Origin: Candidatus Aminicenantes bacterium UBA1061
GTDB taxonomy: Bacteria > Acidobacteriota > Aminicenantia > Aminicenantales > Saccharicenantaceae
Assembly (NCBI GenBank): GCA_002316315.1
Contig: DCDG01000041.1
Span: 1 to 64,000, forward strand
DNA: 64,000 bases
Direction of reading: 5' to 3'
Under the pieces are notes generated by a model. The model did no database searches and was not told the DNA's origin. It saw only the letters and a list, made by a program, of their open reading frames with translations. Position 1 is the stretch's first letter, and each line of letters opens with the position of its first letter. Made by a program: the position numbers and the translations under genes. Below, one piece after another: positions 42,411 through 51,293 of the stretch.

Positions 42411-45193
42411 TTATTACTATCCGCCTGGAGGACCTCAAGACAGCGGGCACAAACCTGGGGATAATCAGAATTCTGGCCAACGCTCGTGGAATAATTCCAG
42501 CAACGTTCACATTTCTGGCCTTCGGCTTTTTCCACCCTGATCCTCAATTCAGAACTGGCAGAAGGCTCAACTCTGACCGCCGAAACAATGAATATTGTGG
42601 CCAGATCAGACCGGAATTCGGCCAGCAGATCAAAATCTTCAGGGGGTGCTTCGATTATCAGCTGGGCTTCCAGCGAATTGCCGACCAGCTTGGTCTCTCT
42701 GGCCTTTTCCAGCTCTTTTTGAACTTCAGCTCTTATTTGCAGCAGCTTTTCTACTTTCTTTAGTTTGTCTTCAGTCAGCCAGACTTCTTTTTCTTCCGGG
42801 AAAGTGCAGAGATGGACAGATTCCTCTTTGCCGGGGTAATCTGGCATAGCTTCCCAGGCCTCTTCGCTGGTAAAAGGCAGGATAGGAGCCATGAGACGCA
42901 GGGTATTATTGAGAACCCGGAAAATAGCTGTTTGTCCCGACCTTCTTTCCAGTGAACTGGCAGCTGAACAATACATCCTGTCTTTGATAACATCAAGGTA
43001 AAAGGCACTCAGGTCAACAGTGAAAAAATTATAAAGCGAATGGAAGACAATATGAAATTCATATTCATCATAGGCTTCAATAGCCCGCATCGCTACCTGA
43101 CGCCCTCTTTCCAGAATCCAGCGATCAAGCCAGTGAAGGTCGTCAATAGGAACGAGATCAGTAGCTGGATTAAAATCAAATAAATTGCCCAGAAGGAAAC
43201 GCCAGGTATTTCGAATTTTCCGATAAGCTTCAACCAAGCGCTGCAGTATTTCCTGGCCAAAGCGAGCATCCTCCTTATAATTGAGCATAGCTACCCACAG
43301 TCTTAAAATTTCCGCCCCATGTTGCTTGATAATTTGTTCTGGCTCAATGACATTACCGAGAGACTTGGACATAGCCCTCCCCTGCTCGTCGAGGACAAAG
43401 CCATGGGTCAGACAGGTCTTAAACGGTGAACCATGACGGGCTCCGACTCCGATGACCAGCGAACTGTTAAACCAACCCCGATATTGGTCATGGCCTTCTA
43501 CATATAGATCAGCCGGCCAGGGAAGCTCCGAGCTTTTGCCCAGCAAACTGTGACTGGCCCCGGACTCGAACCAGACATCAAGAATGTTATTTTCTTTTTT
43601 AAAGCGGTTCGACTGGCAAACCGGACATTTAGTTCCGGGAGGCAGTAAATCGCCTACATCTCTCTTAAACCAGGCGTTCGAGCCCTCCTTTTCAAAAATA
43701 TCGGCAACATAATTGGTAGTTTGCTCATCAGCCAGGATATGACCGCAATTCTCACAATAAAAAGCTGGAATGGGTACCCCCCAGGATCTTTGCCTGGAAA
43801 TGCACCAGTCTGGCCGACTGGACATCATATTAGCAATTCTCTCTTCACCCCAGTAAGGAATCCATCTGACCTTTTTAATCTCGTCTAGAATTTTCTTTCG
43901 AAGTTCATTCTTATCCATCGAAATGAACCATTGTTCGGTAGCTCTAAAAATGACTGGATTTTTACATCGCCAGCAATGTGGATAAGAATGGCTGATTTCA
44001 TCAGCCTTAAGCAGGCTGCCTTCCCTCTTCATATCTTCAACAATCCTCGGATTAGCCTCAAAGACATTCAACCCACCATATCTTTCCACCTGGGGCAGAA
44101 ATTTGCCTTCTTCATCGACAGGTGTATAAATATCAAGCCCGTAGGCCAGTCCGGTCAAATAATCATCATATCCATGGCCCGGAGCAGTATGGACGCAGCC
44201 AGTGCCTTCCTCGAGAGTTACATAATCGGCCAGGACCAGTCTGGAGTCGCGCTCGAGGAAAGGATGCCTCGCCTTAAGACCCTCTAGCTTCTGGCCAGGA
44301 AAAACAGCCAATTCCTGGTAGCGGTCAAGACCGAGCTGCTGGGCCACAACCGGCAACAATCGCCGAGCAACGATATAAACCTCATCACCCTGGCCCACTT
44401 CGGCTGCCACATACTCATATTCAGGATGAAAAGCAATAGCCAGATTGGCCGGCAAAGTCCAGGGGGTCGTTGTCCAGATAATGATGGAGACCTTTTTCCC
44501 TTTAAGAACCGGAAACTCCTCAGATAGATCAGAAATCAAGGGAAACTTGACGTAGATAGAAGGTGATTTTTTTTCTTTATATTCAATCTCGGCTTCAGCC
44601 AGAGCTGTCTGACAGTGCAAGCACCAGTGAACCGGCCTCTTCCCTTTATAAACATTACCGGAAGCAAAAAAAGCAGATAACAATCTCAGAATGTCAGCTT
44701 CATATTCTGGATTCATGGTCAGATATGGATTTGACCATTCTCCGAAAACACCCAGACGTTTGAATTCTTCTCTCTGGATGTCAATAAATTTAAGGGCATA
44801 TTTCCGGCATTCCTCTCTTATTTCAATAATTGACATTTCTTTCTTTTTAGGTCCAAGCAACTGGTCCACTCTAATTTCAATGGGCAGGCCATGGCAATCC
44901 CAGCCAGGGATATAAGGTGATAAATAACCCCGCATGGTTTTAGATTTAATAATAAAATCTTTAAGAATTTTGTTTAAAGCTGTACCTAAATGAATATGCC
45001 CATTGGCATATGGTGGCCCATCATGCAGAATAAAAACTGGTTGGCCTTTTCGGCTGGCTATAATTTTATCATATAGATTCAGTGCGTCCCATTTCTTTTG
45101 AATCTCAGGCTCTTTTTGAACCAGCTGAGCTTTCATAGCGAAATCAGTCTGAGGCAGATTAAGCGTCTTTTTCAGATCATTTTTGTCAGCCAT
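42407..45193 (-). CDS. ileS: Isoleucyl-tRNA synthetase
   Basis: 928 aa, class I synthetase of the bacterial type. The HIGH motif appears as GHIHLG (PPYANGHIHLG, about 61-71) and KMSKS as AMSKSLGN near residue 605. The large CP1 editing domain is between them (WTTTPWTLPANLAI). A C-terminal zinc-binding segment, CERCWNYS...CARC, is present at about 890-920. GGAGAG lies 8 bases upstream of the ATG and a TATAAT (45227-45232) further up may be the -10. No T-box or other leader element is visible in the 114-base gap. Confidence 0.97.
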   Translation of the reverse strand: MADKNDLKKTLNLPQTDFAMKAQLVQKEPEIQKKWDALNLYDKIIASRKGQPVFILHDGPPYANGHIHLGTALNKILKDFIIKSKTMRGYLSPYIPGWDCHGLPIEIRVDQLLGPKKKEMSIIEIREECRKYALKFIDIQREEFKRLGVFGEWSNPYLTMNPEYEADILRLLSAFFASGNVYKGKRPVHWCLHCQTALAEAEIEYKEKKSPSIYVKFPLISDLSEEFPVLKGKKVSIIIWTTTPWTLPANLAIAFHPEYEYVAAEVGQGDEVYIVARRLLPVVAQQLGLDRYQELAVFPGQKLEGLKARHPFLERDSRLVLADYVTLEEGTGCVHTAPGHGYDDYLTGLAYGLDIYTPVDEEGKFLPQVERYGGLNVFEANPRIVEDMKREGSLLKADEISHSYPHCWRCKNPVIFRATEQWFISMDKNELRKKILDEIKKVRWIPYWGEERIANMMSSRPDWCISRQRSWGVPIPAFYCENCGHILADEQTTNYVADIFEKEGSNAWFKRDVGDLLPPGTKCPVCQSNRFKKENNILDVWFESGASHSLLGKSSELPWPADLYVEGHDQYRGWFNSSLVIGVGARHGSPFKTCLTHGFVLDEQGRAMSKSLGNVIEPEQIIKQHGAEILRLWVAMLNYKEDARFGQEILQRLVEAYRKIRNTWRFLLGNLFDFNPATDLVPIDDLHWLDRWILERGRQVAMRAIEAYDEYEFHIVFHSLYNFFTVDLSAFYLDVIKDRMYCSAASSLERRSGQTAIFRVLNNTLRLMAPILPFTSEEAWEAMPDYPGKEESVHLCTFPEEKEVWLTEDKLKKVEKLLQIRAEVQKELEKARETKLVGNSLEAQLIIEAPPEDFDLLAEFRSDLATIFIVSAVRVEPSASSELRIRVEKAEGQKCERCWNYSTSVGQNSDYPQVCARCLEVLQADSNK

Positions 45194-45307
45194 TGACTAC
45201 TCTCCAGCAGTTACTAAATTTTTTCTATTATAAAACAGGTCAATTGAAACTGCTATATCCCCAGGGGACTTTTTGGAAAAAGTTGGAAAGCGGTCTGGTG
45301 CCCTGGC

Positions 45308-46903
45308 TCAGTTCAGGCGAAAATGGGCCCCCCGGCTCTCTTGATTGGCCAGGGCGGCTCTGGTGATCAGTAAAGCCACTTGCAGTCCATGCCGCAGATC
45401 CACCAGCTCGGGATCCATGGGTGCCTCTTGATAAAATTTATCCACACGGTGCTGCAAATATTCCAGGTCGGCTCTGGCTCTTTCCAGTCGTTTCGTAGTC
45501 CTTATAATACCAGCATAATTCCACATAGTAGAACGGATAGTTGTCCAGTCCTGATATATTAAGGCCGGATCAATGGCTTCTTCCCTTTGTGGATAGCGCC
45601 AGGAACGAATCAGGCTGGGATTGCACCTCAGCTCTGGTTGAAAATTTTCACTTATATGTCTGGCCGCTCTAGTTCCCCAGACCAGTCCTTCCAGCAGAGA
45701 AGTCGAACCGAGACGGTTGGCTCCATGAAGTCCGGTGCAGGATACCTCACCCACTGCATAAAGTCTGGAGAGTGAGGAGCGTCCCCAGGTATCTACCAGC
45801 ACCCCCCCACAGGAAAAGTGAGCAGCTGGGACCACCGGAATTGGCTCTCTGGTAATATCAAGGCCATAACTCAGGCAGGTCCGATATATATAAGGAAACC
45901 TTTTTTTAATATCAACTCTGGTCTGTCCGGCCAGATCAAGCAGTACAAACTTTGATTTAGTATTAATCATCTCTTGATAGATAGCCCTGGTAACTTCATC
46001 CCGGGGAGCGAGATCTTTAAGCGGGCTGTATTTGTCCATAAAGGCCCGACCGTCTCTGGTCTTCAATCTGGCCCCCTCTCCTCTGACCGACTCTGAGATC
46101 AGGAAATTATCAGCCTCCCGGTGGTAGAGAGCCGTGGGGTGAAACTGAATATATTCCATGTTGACAATTCTGGCCCCGGCCCTTTGAGCCATTGCATAGC
46201 CCGAACCGATGGCTGTTTTGGGGTTAGAAGTAAATTCAAAGACGGCTCCACAGCCACCTGTGGCCAGAACGGTATAATTGGCTATAAATTTTTTAATCAG
46301 ATGAGATTTATTATCAAGAACATAGGCTCCGAGACAAAACGGCTCCTGGTAAGAGGCTAATGGATCAGTTAGATGATGAGGACTGGTCAGTAAATCAACT
46401 GCAGTGTGGTCAAAATATAGGTGAATATTGGGGAAATCTTTCAGGTGGTTATATAAAGCCGTAGCAATCGTTCGACCGGTAGCGTCTGCTACATGAAGAA
46501 TCCGCCGTCGAGAATGCCCGCCTTCCAGAGCATAATCCAGCTTATCAGGCGAAGAACGGGCAAATGGTATTTTTAGTTCCTGAATCAGGATTCTATCTAT
46601 AGCTTTTTTCCCCTCAGCTACCAGTAGATCAACTGCTTCAGGATTGTTAATATAATCGCCAGCTTTAAGAATGTCCTCTTTTAACAGTTCCGGCTTATCA
46701 TCCTGGCCAAAGGAGACTATTCCACCCTGAGCCCAATAGGTATTAGAACCTTCGATACCAGGCGATTTGACCACTACATTTACTTCCAGCCCCTGTTTAG
46801 CTGCTTCCAGAGCTGTAATTCCTCCAGCTATTCCGCTGCCAATTACCAGAATATCTGAATATACTTCTTCTTCAATTATCTTACTCATAGTTAACTTTTT
46901 CAT
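45308..46903 (-). CDS. nadB: L-aspartate oxidase
   Basis: 531 aa flavoprotein. Oxidises aspartate to iminoaspartate, the first step of NAD synthesis. The FAD loop is VIGSGIAGGITALEAA (about 20-35); HFSCGGVLVDTWGRSS and YAVGEVSCTGLHGANRLGS are strong NadB/succinate dehydrogenase family segments, and the aspartate oxidase-type ending confirms the choice over SdhA. It overlaps the nadC stop by 4 bases (ATGA) and has no separate ribosome binding site, so it is probably translated by coupling. nadA is not in the window. Confidence 0.94.
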   Translation of the reverse strand: MKKLTMSKIIEEEVYSDILVIGSGIAGGITALEAAKQGLEVNVVVKSPGIEGSNTYWAQGGIVSFGQDDKPELLKEDILKAGDYINNPEAVDLLVAEGKKAIDRILIQELKIPFARSSPDKLDYALEGGHSRRRILHVADATGRTIATALYNHLKDFPNIHLYFDHTAVDLLTSPHHLTDPLASYQEPFCLGAYVLDNKSHLIKKFIANYTVLATGGCGAVFEFTSNPKTAIGSGYAMAQRAGARIVNMEYIQFHPTALYHREADNFLISESVRGEGARLKTRDGRAFMDKYSPLKDLAPRDEVTRAIYQEMINTKSKFVLLDLAGQTRVDIKKRFPYIYRTCLSYGLDITREPIPVVPAAHFSCGGVLVDTWGRSSLSRLYAVGEVSCTGLHGANRLGSTSLLEGLVWGTRAARHISENFQPELRCNPSLIRSWRYPQREEAIDPALIYQDWTTIRSTMWNYAGIIRTTKRLERARADLEYLQHRVDKFYQEAPMDPELVDLRHGLQVALLITRAALANQESRGAHFRLN

Positions 46904-47736
46904 ATAAATTCAAGGGAAATATCAGCTGAACGAAAAGAATGAGTCAGCGCCCCAACTGAAATAAAATCGACTCCAGTCAGAGCAATTTCCCTGACTGTGT
47001 CTAGATTAACTTTGCCAGAAACCTCCAGCGGAACCCGGCCGGAGACCAGTTCGACCGCCATTTTGATCATCTCCAGTTCCATGTTATCAAGCATGATAAG
47101 ATCAGCTCCCCCCTCCAGGGCTTCCTTCACTTCCTGAAGGTTAGTGGCTTCAATTTCTATTTTTACACCTGGACTGGCCTTTTCTTTAGCCTTTTCCAGG
47201 GCAGGCGTTATCCCCCCGGCTATCCTGATATGGTTATCTTTAATCAGCATCATATCAGACAAACTCAGGCGGTGATTTTTGCCGCCGCCAATTCTTACTG
47301 CGTATTTCTCCAGCTCCCGCCAGCCAGGAGTCGTTTTTCTGGTATCAAGAATAGCAGCCCTTGTTCCCCTCACTTCCTCCACAAAAGCTCTGGTCAGGGT
47401 GGCAATGCCCGATAATCGCTGCAGAAAATTCAAAGCTGTTCTTTCGGCCTTCAAAATGGAGTTAGCGCGACCTGAAATTTGAGCCAGAATGTCCCCCGGA
47501 GAAAATTGGTAGCCATCCTGCCTGGCTTCGGTCAATTTGACCTCTTTATCAACCGTCGCCAGAACCCTGATCGCAATTTCCAGACCAGCCAGCACGCCCT
47601 CCTCTTTGCCCAGAAAAACGGCTGAAGCCTCAAGGCTGGCCGGCACGATGGCCTCTGTGGTTATATCGCCAGCAGGCAAATCTTCTTCAAGAGCCAGAGC
47701 AATCAAATTATCAAGTTTCTTTTCATTTATGTCCAT
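46900..47736 (-). CDS. nadC: Nicotinate-nucleotide pyrophosphorylase (carboxylating)
   Basis: 278 aa. Converts quinolinate and PRPP to nicotinate mononucleotide. EEDLPAGDITTEAIV at the N-terminus, AERTALNFLQRLSGIATLT (about 98-116), DTRKTTPGWRELEKYAVR with the substrate arginines and HRLSLSDMMLIKDNH are all family signatures. The start lacks a ribosome binding site and follows a strong -10 by 9 bases, so the messenger seems leaderless. First gene of nadC-nadB; divergent from tldD. Confidence 0.95.
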   Translation of the reverse strand: MDINEKKLDNLIALALEEDLPAGDITTEAIVPASLEASAVFLGKEEGVLAGLEIAIRVLATVDKEVKLTEARQDGYQFSPGDILAQISGRANSILKAERTALNFLQRLSGIATLTRAFVEEVRGTRAAILDTRKTTPGWRELEKYAVRIGGGKNHRLSLSDMMLIKDNHIRIAGGITPALEKAKEKASPGVKIEIEATNLQEVKEALEGGADLIMLDNMELEMIKMAVELVSGRVPLEVSGKVNLDTVREIALTGVDFISVGALTHSFRSADISLEFI

Positions 47737-47745
47737 AATAGGTTG

Positions 47746-47774
47746 ATTATAGAAATTGTTAGCTGGTGAGTCAA
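47746..47774 (-). promoter_or_regulatory. Promoter of nadC-nadB, apparently leaderless
   Basis: On the minus strand, TTGACT (47774-47769), a 17-base spacer and perfect TATAAT (47751-47746). Exactly 9 bases separate the -10 from the nadC ATG (47736), with no purine-rich site between. This is the strongest leaderless candidate in the window. Confidence 0.75.
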
Positions 47775-47872
47775 TGAAACTCCTGATCGGATACTATTTG
47801 CCAGCTGCTCTTGATTATCTGGCCAATTTGTGCCAGAATTTTTTTTAATATTTTGTTCTGGATATAAATACC

Positions 47873-49312
47873 ATGACCAAGCAACTGGTGATGAATTCTG
47901 TCTGCCCTGCACCTTTTCAGCTAAATACCTCTCTTTTGAAAAAAGTTCTAATGACTGCTTTAAGCCGGGGTGGTGATTTCGCTGATTTATTTTTAGAATA
48001 CCGGACATCTCTTTCAATTTCAATGGAAGAAGACATTATAAAGGAGAGCGAAGAAACTCTGACCATCGGGCTGGGAATAAGGGTGATTAAAAAAGACAGG
48101 ACAGGTTATGCCTATGCCAACGATTTAAACGAAGAAAAGTTAATCAAGGCAGCCAGAGCAGCAGCTGTTATTGCCGACCAAAGAATCAGCCGACCCAGGC
48201 CTGTCGCCTTTCGCCCCATCAGAGTAAAAAATCGAGTAGCTCCAGTAAAAAAATTGGCGACAGCTCTGCCTCTGGATGAAAAAATCGATCTGGTCAAGCG
48301 GGCCTATCAAGCTGCTTTAAATTTTGATCCAGCTATCAAAAAGGTTCAGGTAATTTATGCCGAGTCAACCCAGTACGTCTGGATATTAAATTCAGAGGGA
48401 ATATCCGTTAAGGACTGCCGCCCGATGATCAAACTGGCCGTCCATTCACTGGCTGAAAGACAGGGTCATCGGGAATCCGGCTATTATGGCGGTGGCGGTC
48501 GGGTTGGTCTGGAATATTTCAAAAATTCAATGACGCCAGAAACTATAGCCAGAGAATCAGCCAGAGAAGCTTGCCTGTTGCTGGAGGCGTCTGAAGCCCC
48601 GGCCGGGTCCTGGCCGATAATTCTATCTCCGGGACACAGCGGCGTCCTTATTCATGAAGCAGTCGGACATCTGCTCGAAGCCGACTTTATCCGGAAAAAA
48701 ACTTCTATTTTCTGGGATAAACTGGGCCAGAAAGTGGCTTCCGACCAGGTCACTATTTATGATGACCCAACCATTCCTGGCTTCCGCGGTTCCTATAACA
48801 TTGATGATGAAGGGACCAGACCAGACAGGACCCTCCTCATTGACCGAGGCGTTATCAATGAGTTCCTTCAGGATAAACTATCAGCCCGGCTGATGGGAAA
48901 GAAGGCTAATGGGCACGGCCGGAGGCAGGATTATTCTCACTGGCCCTTGCCCAGGATGAGCAACACCTATCTAGCTCCAGGCGAGTATTCACCTGAGGAA
49001 ATAATTCATTCGGTCAAAAAAGGATTTTATGTCAGCCGCTTATCTGGAGGTCAGGTAGAAGATTCAGGCCAGTTTACTTTTTCAGTCACCCTGGGGTTTC
49101 TGGTTGAGAAAGGCCGGCTGACCAGACCGGTTAAACAGGCCACTTTAATTGGAACCAATCTGGACATACTGCAAAAAGTAGAAATGGTCGGGCATGATCT
49201 GGACTTTGGCCTGCAGACGGCAACCTGTGGCAAAGAAGCTCAGCAAGTCCCGGTCAATGATGGCTGTCCAACAATGAAAATTACCGGGATGACAATTGGA
49301 GGGCAGTTATGA
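47873..49312 (+). CDS. tldD: TldD metalloprotease subunit
   Basis: 479 aa. With TldE it forms a heterodimeric peptidase that trims peptides and, in some bacteria, modified peptides such as microcin or unfolded segments. The metal motif HExxxH is His261-Glu262-His266 in LIHEAVGHLLEAD, and the C-terminal metal-binding Cys is in the ATCGKEAQQVPV region. Fold segments GGDFADLF and DEGTRPDRTLLIDRGVINEFL are typical. No ribosome binding site precedes the ATG; TATAAA lies 4 bases upstream, so this too may be leaderless. Overlaps tldE by 4 bases. Confidence 0.93.
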   Translation: MTKQLVMNSVCPAPFQLNTSLLKKVLMTALSRGGDFADLFLEYRTSLSISMEEDIIKESEETLTIGLGIRVIKKDRTGYAYANDLNEEKLIKAARAAAVIADQRISRPRPVAFRPIRVKNRVAPVKKLATALPLDEKIDLVKRAYQAALNFDPAIKKVQVIYAESTQYVWILNSEGISVKDCRPMIKLAVHSLAERQGHRESGYYGGGGRVGLEYFKNSMTPETIARESAREACLLLEASEAPAGSWPIILSPGHSGVLIHEAVGHLLEADFIRKKTSIFWDKLGQKVASDQVTIYDDPTIPGFRGSYNIDDEGTRPDRTLLIDRGVINEFLQDKLSARLMGKKANGHGRRQDYSHWPLPRMSNTYLAPGEYSPEEIIHSVKKGFYVSRLSGGQVEDSGQFTFSVTLGFLVEKGRLTRPVKQATLIGTNLDILQKVEMVGHDLDFGLQTATCGKEAQQVPVNDGCPTMKITGMTIGGQL

Positions 49313-50658
49313 AAGCCAGAAAATCTCGGCGGGAGGAGCTGAGACATCTAGCCGATAAGCTGGTTGGGGCCGGGCTGAAAGCAGGAGCAGACGAGATTGA
49401 GGTCACTATCTATGACGGTCATCAGTTCGAAGTTCAGGTCAGACAGCAGCAAATAGAACATCTGGTAGAAGCTGATCCCAGGTATTGTTCTGTCCGGATA
49501 TTTAAAGATAAAAGAAAAGCCACCTTCAGCACCTCAGATCTGAGCTGGTCAACTCTTTATTCACTCGTCAAAAAAGCCATTATCAGAGCCAGCCGGACTC
49601 AACCCGATGAACTGGCCGGGCTGCCACCAGCTGCCAGGTACAAAGTTGACGAGTTGTCTTTAAAATTGGCCGATCCGGCTCTCATCGTCTTAAAATCTGA
49701 AGAAAAAATAAAGCTTGCTCTGGAGACAGAAAGAATAGGCCTGTCTGACCGCCGGATTATCAATTCTTTTGGAGCCGGTTTTGAAAGCAGTGAACTTAAA
49801 ACAATCCTGGTCAGTTCTAATGGATTTAGCGGAGAATACTTCGAGACCGAGGCCAGCCTGAGTCTGGGGCTGCAAGCCGGCCAGGGTGACCAGCTGGTTG
49901 AAGATTACTGGTTTTCATCGGCCCGTCATTTGAAGGATTTATCTTCGCCGCAGGAAGTAGCCAGGAAAGCTGTAGAAAGAACTGTCCGTCTGCTAAATCC
50001 ACGGAAAATAAAAACTCAACAGGTGCCTGTGATTTTTGAACCGATGATGACCTCCTGGCTTCTGGCTTTTCTTTTCCAGTGCGTCTCCGGCGAGGCTGTT
50101 TATCAAAGGACAACCTTTCTGGCTGACCGACTGGGTGAAAAGATAGGCGACGATAAGCTCATGGTCATGGACGATGGCCTTCTGCCAGGAAAGCCTGGCT
50201 CCAGGCCATTTGATGCTGAAGGGGTCCCAACCCAGACTACCAAGGTTATAGAAGCCGGGGTTTTAAAGAATTTTCTCTGCGATACCTATGCAGGACGAAA
50301 GCTCGGGCTGGCTTCTACCGGCAATGCTGAGCCAGAAGGCATCGGGCCCAACAATTTTTATCTGGAACGCGGTCAGGTCACACCAGAAGAAATTATCAGG
50401 TCAACCCAAAAGGGCCTGTTACTGACCAGAACAATTGGCCAGGGGCTAAACCCGGTCACAGGCGATATTTCCAGGGGTGCCTTTGGCCTGTGGATTGAGG
50501 ATGGCGAGATTGCCTTTCCTGTGTCTGAAATAGCTATCTCTGGCAATCTAAATAATGTCTTGAACTCGATAGAAATGATTGGTTCAGATCTGTCTTTTTC
50601 GAGCCAGATTTGCGGCCCATCTGTCAAAATAGCCGAAATGACAGTAGCTGGTCTTTAA
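49309..50658 (+). CDS. tldE: TldE (PmbA) subunit
   Basis: 449 aa. Partner of TldD; same fold but without the HExxxH motif. Segments GADEIEVTIYDGHQFEVQVRQ near the N-terminus and the GNAEPEGIGPNNFYLERG and GAFGLWIEDGEIAFPVSEI regions are family-typical. The start overlaps the tldD stop (ATGA), so the two are made in step. Its own stop overlaps that of the nitroreductase gene by 4 bases on the other strand. Confidence 0.93.
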   Translation: MKARKSRREELRHLADKLVGAGLKAGADEIEVTIYDGHQFEVQVRQQQIEHLVEADPRYCSVRIFKDKRKATFSTSDLSWSTLYSLVKKAIIRASRTQPDELAGLPPAARYKVDELSLKLADPALIVLKSEEKIKLALETERIGLSDRRIINSFGAGFESSELKTILVSSNGFSGEYFETEASLSLGLQAGQGDQLVEDYWFSSARHLKDLSSPQEVARKAVERTVRLLNPRKIKTQQVPVIFEPMMTSWLLAFLFQCVSGEAVYQRTTFLADRLGEKIGDDKLMVMDDGLLPGKPGSRPFDAEGVPTQTTKVIEAGVLKNFLCDTYAGRKLGLASTGNAEPEGIGPNNFYLERGQVTPEEIIRSTQKGLLLTRTIGQGLNPVTGDISRGAFGLWIEDGEIAFPVSEIAISGNLNNVLNSIEMIGSDLSFSSQICGPSVKIAEMTVAGL

Positions 50659-51263
50659 ACTTTAAGGTCTGGAGGAAACTTCTGACCGTAAAAATTCCAG
50701 TGGGTTACCTGCTGGAGACTTCTCTTCGGAACATGGAGACAGCCTTTTTCATCTTTCCAGTACTTAACTGAGCCCGAAAACTCTTCGACTAGCGGTTGTT
50801 CGGCTGGATAACCAAGAGCAATGACCGAATCAATCCGGTGGCTGTCCGGCAGCCTGAGAGCTGGCTGAAGCTGTTCCCGGTCAACCGAGATCAGCCAGCA
50901 GCTGCCGACCCCAACCGAAAGAGCACCAAGAATGATATTTTCGGCAGCCGCTCCTACATCATACTCAAACCCCTTATTTCTGATCTGAGTATTGACCAGG
51001 ATGATTATGTATGCAGCCGGTTCTTGCCCTGGCTTGGGATCACCAGCTGGATTTATATAGGCCGCCCAGCGCAGGCAGGAGAATACTTTCCTCTTTACCT
51101 GGTCATCATTCACCACCAGAAATTCCAGAGGCTGAAGATTAGAGGCGGACGGAGCCAGCCTTCCCAGGTCCGCCAGCTGATAAAGAAGTTCAAGTGGCAC
51201 TTCTGCCGGCTGAAACTGACGGATTGTTCTCCTTTTTCTGATCAAACTTATAAAATCCTCCAT
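50655..51263 (-). CDS. Nitroreductase family flavoprotein
   Basis: 202 aa. FMN-dependent NAD(P)H oxidoreductase fold. The N-terminal RKRRTIRQFQPAEVP holds the flavin-binding Arg segment, APSASNLQPLEFLVV follows at about 36-50, and AAENIILGALSVGVGSCWL is the conserved central helix. Substrates range from nitro compounds and quinones to enones; none can be assigned. GGAGGAGG is seen upstream. It follows the MFS gene by 30 bases and may be in its operon. Confidence 0.88.
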   Translation of the reverse strand: MEDFISLIRKRRTIRQFQPAEVPLELLYQLADLGRLAPSASNLQPLEFLVVNDDQVKRKVFSCLRWAAYINPAGDPKPGQEPAAYIIILVNTQIRNKGFEYDVGAAAENIILGALSVGVGSCWLISVDREQLQPALRLPDSHRIDSVIALGYPAEQPLVEEFSGSVKYWKDEKGCLHVPKRSLQQVTHWNFYGQKFPPDLKV

Positions 51264-51293
51264 AGCAGATTCCTCCTCCTTTCCTTTAATTGT

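Noticed and set aside
45267..45282. ACTTTTT/AAAAAGT hairpin between ileS and nadB
   Set aside because: It is an AT-only stem with a 2-base loop and no supporting context; likely chance.
45194..45307. T-box or other riboswitch before ileS
   Set aside because: The leader is only about 110 bases and has no T-box consensus or specifier loop that I can see.
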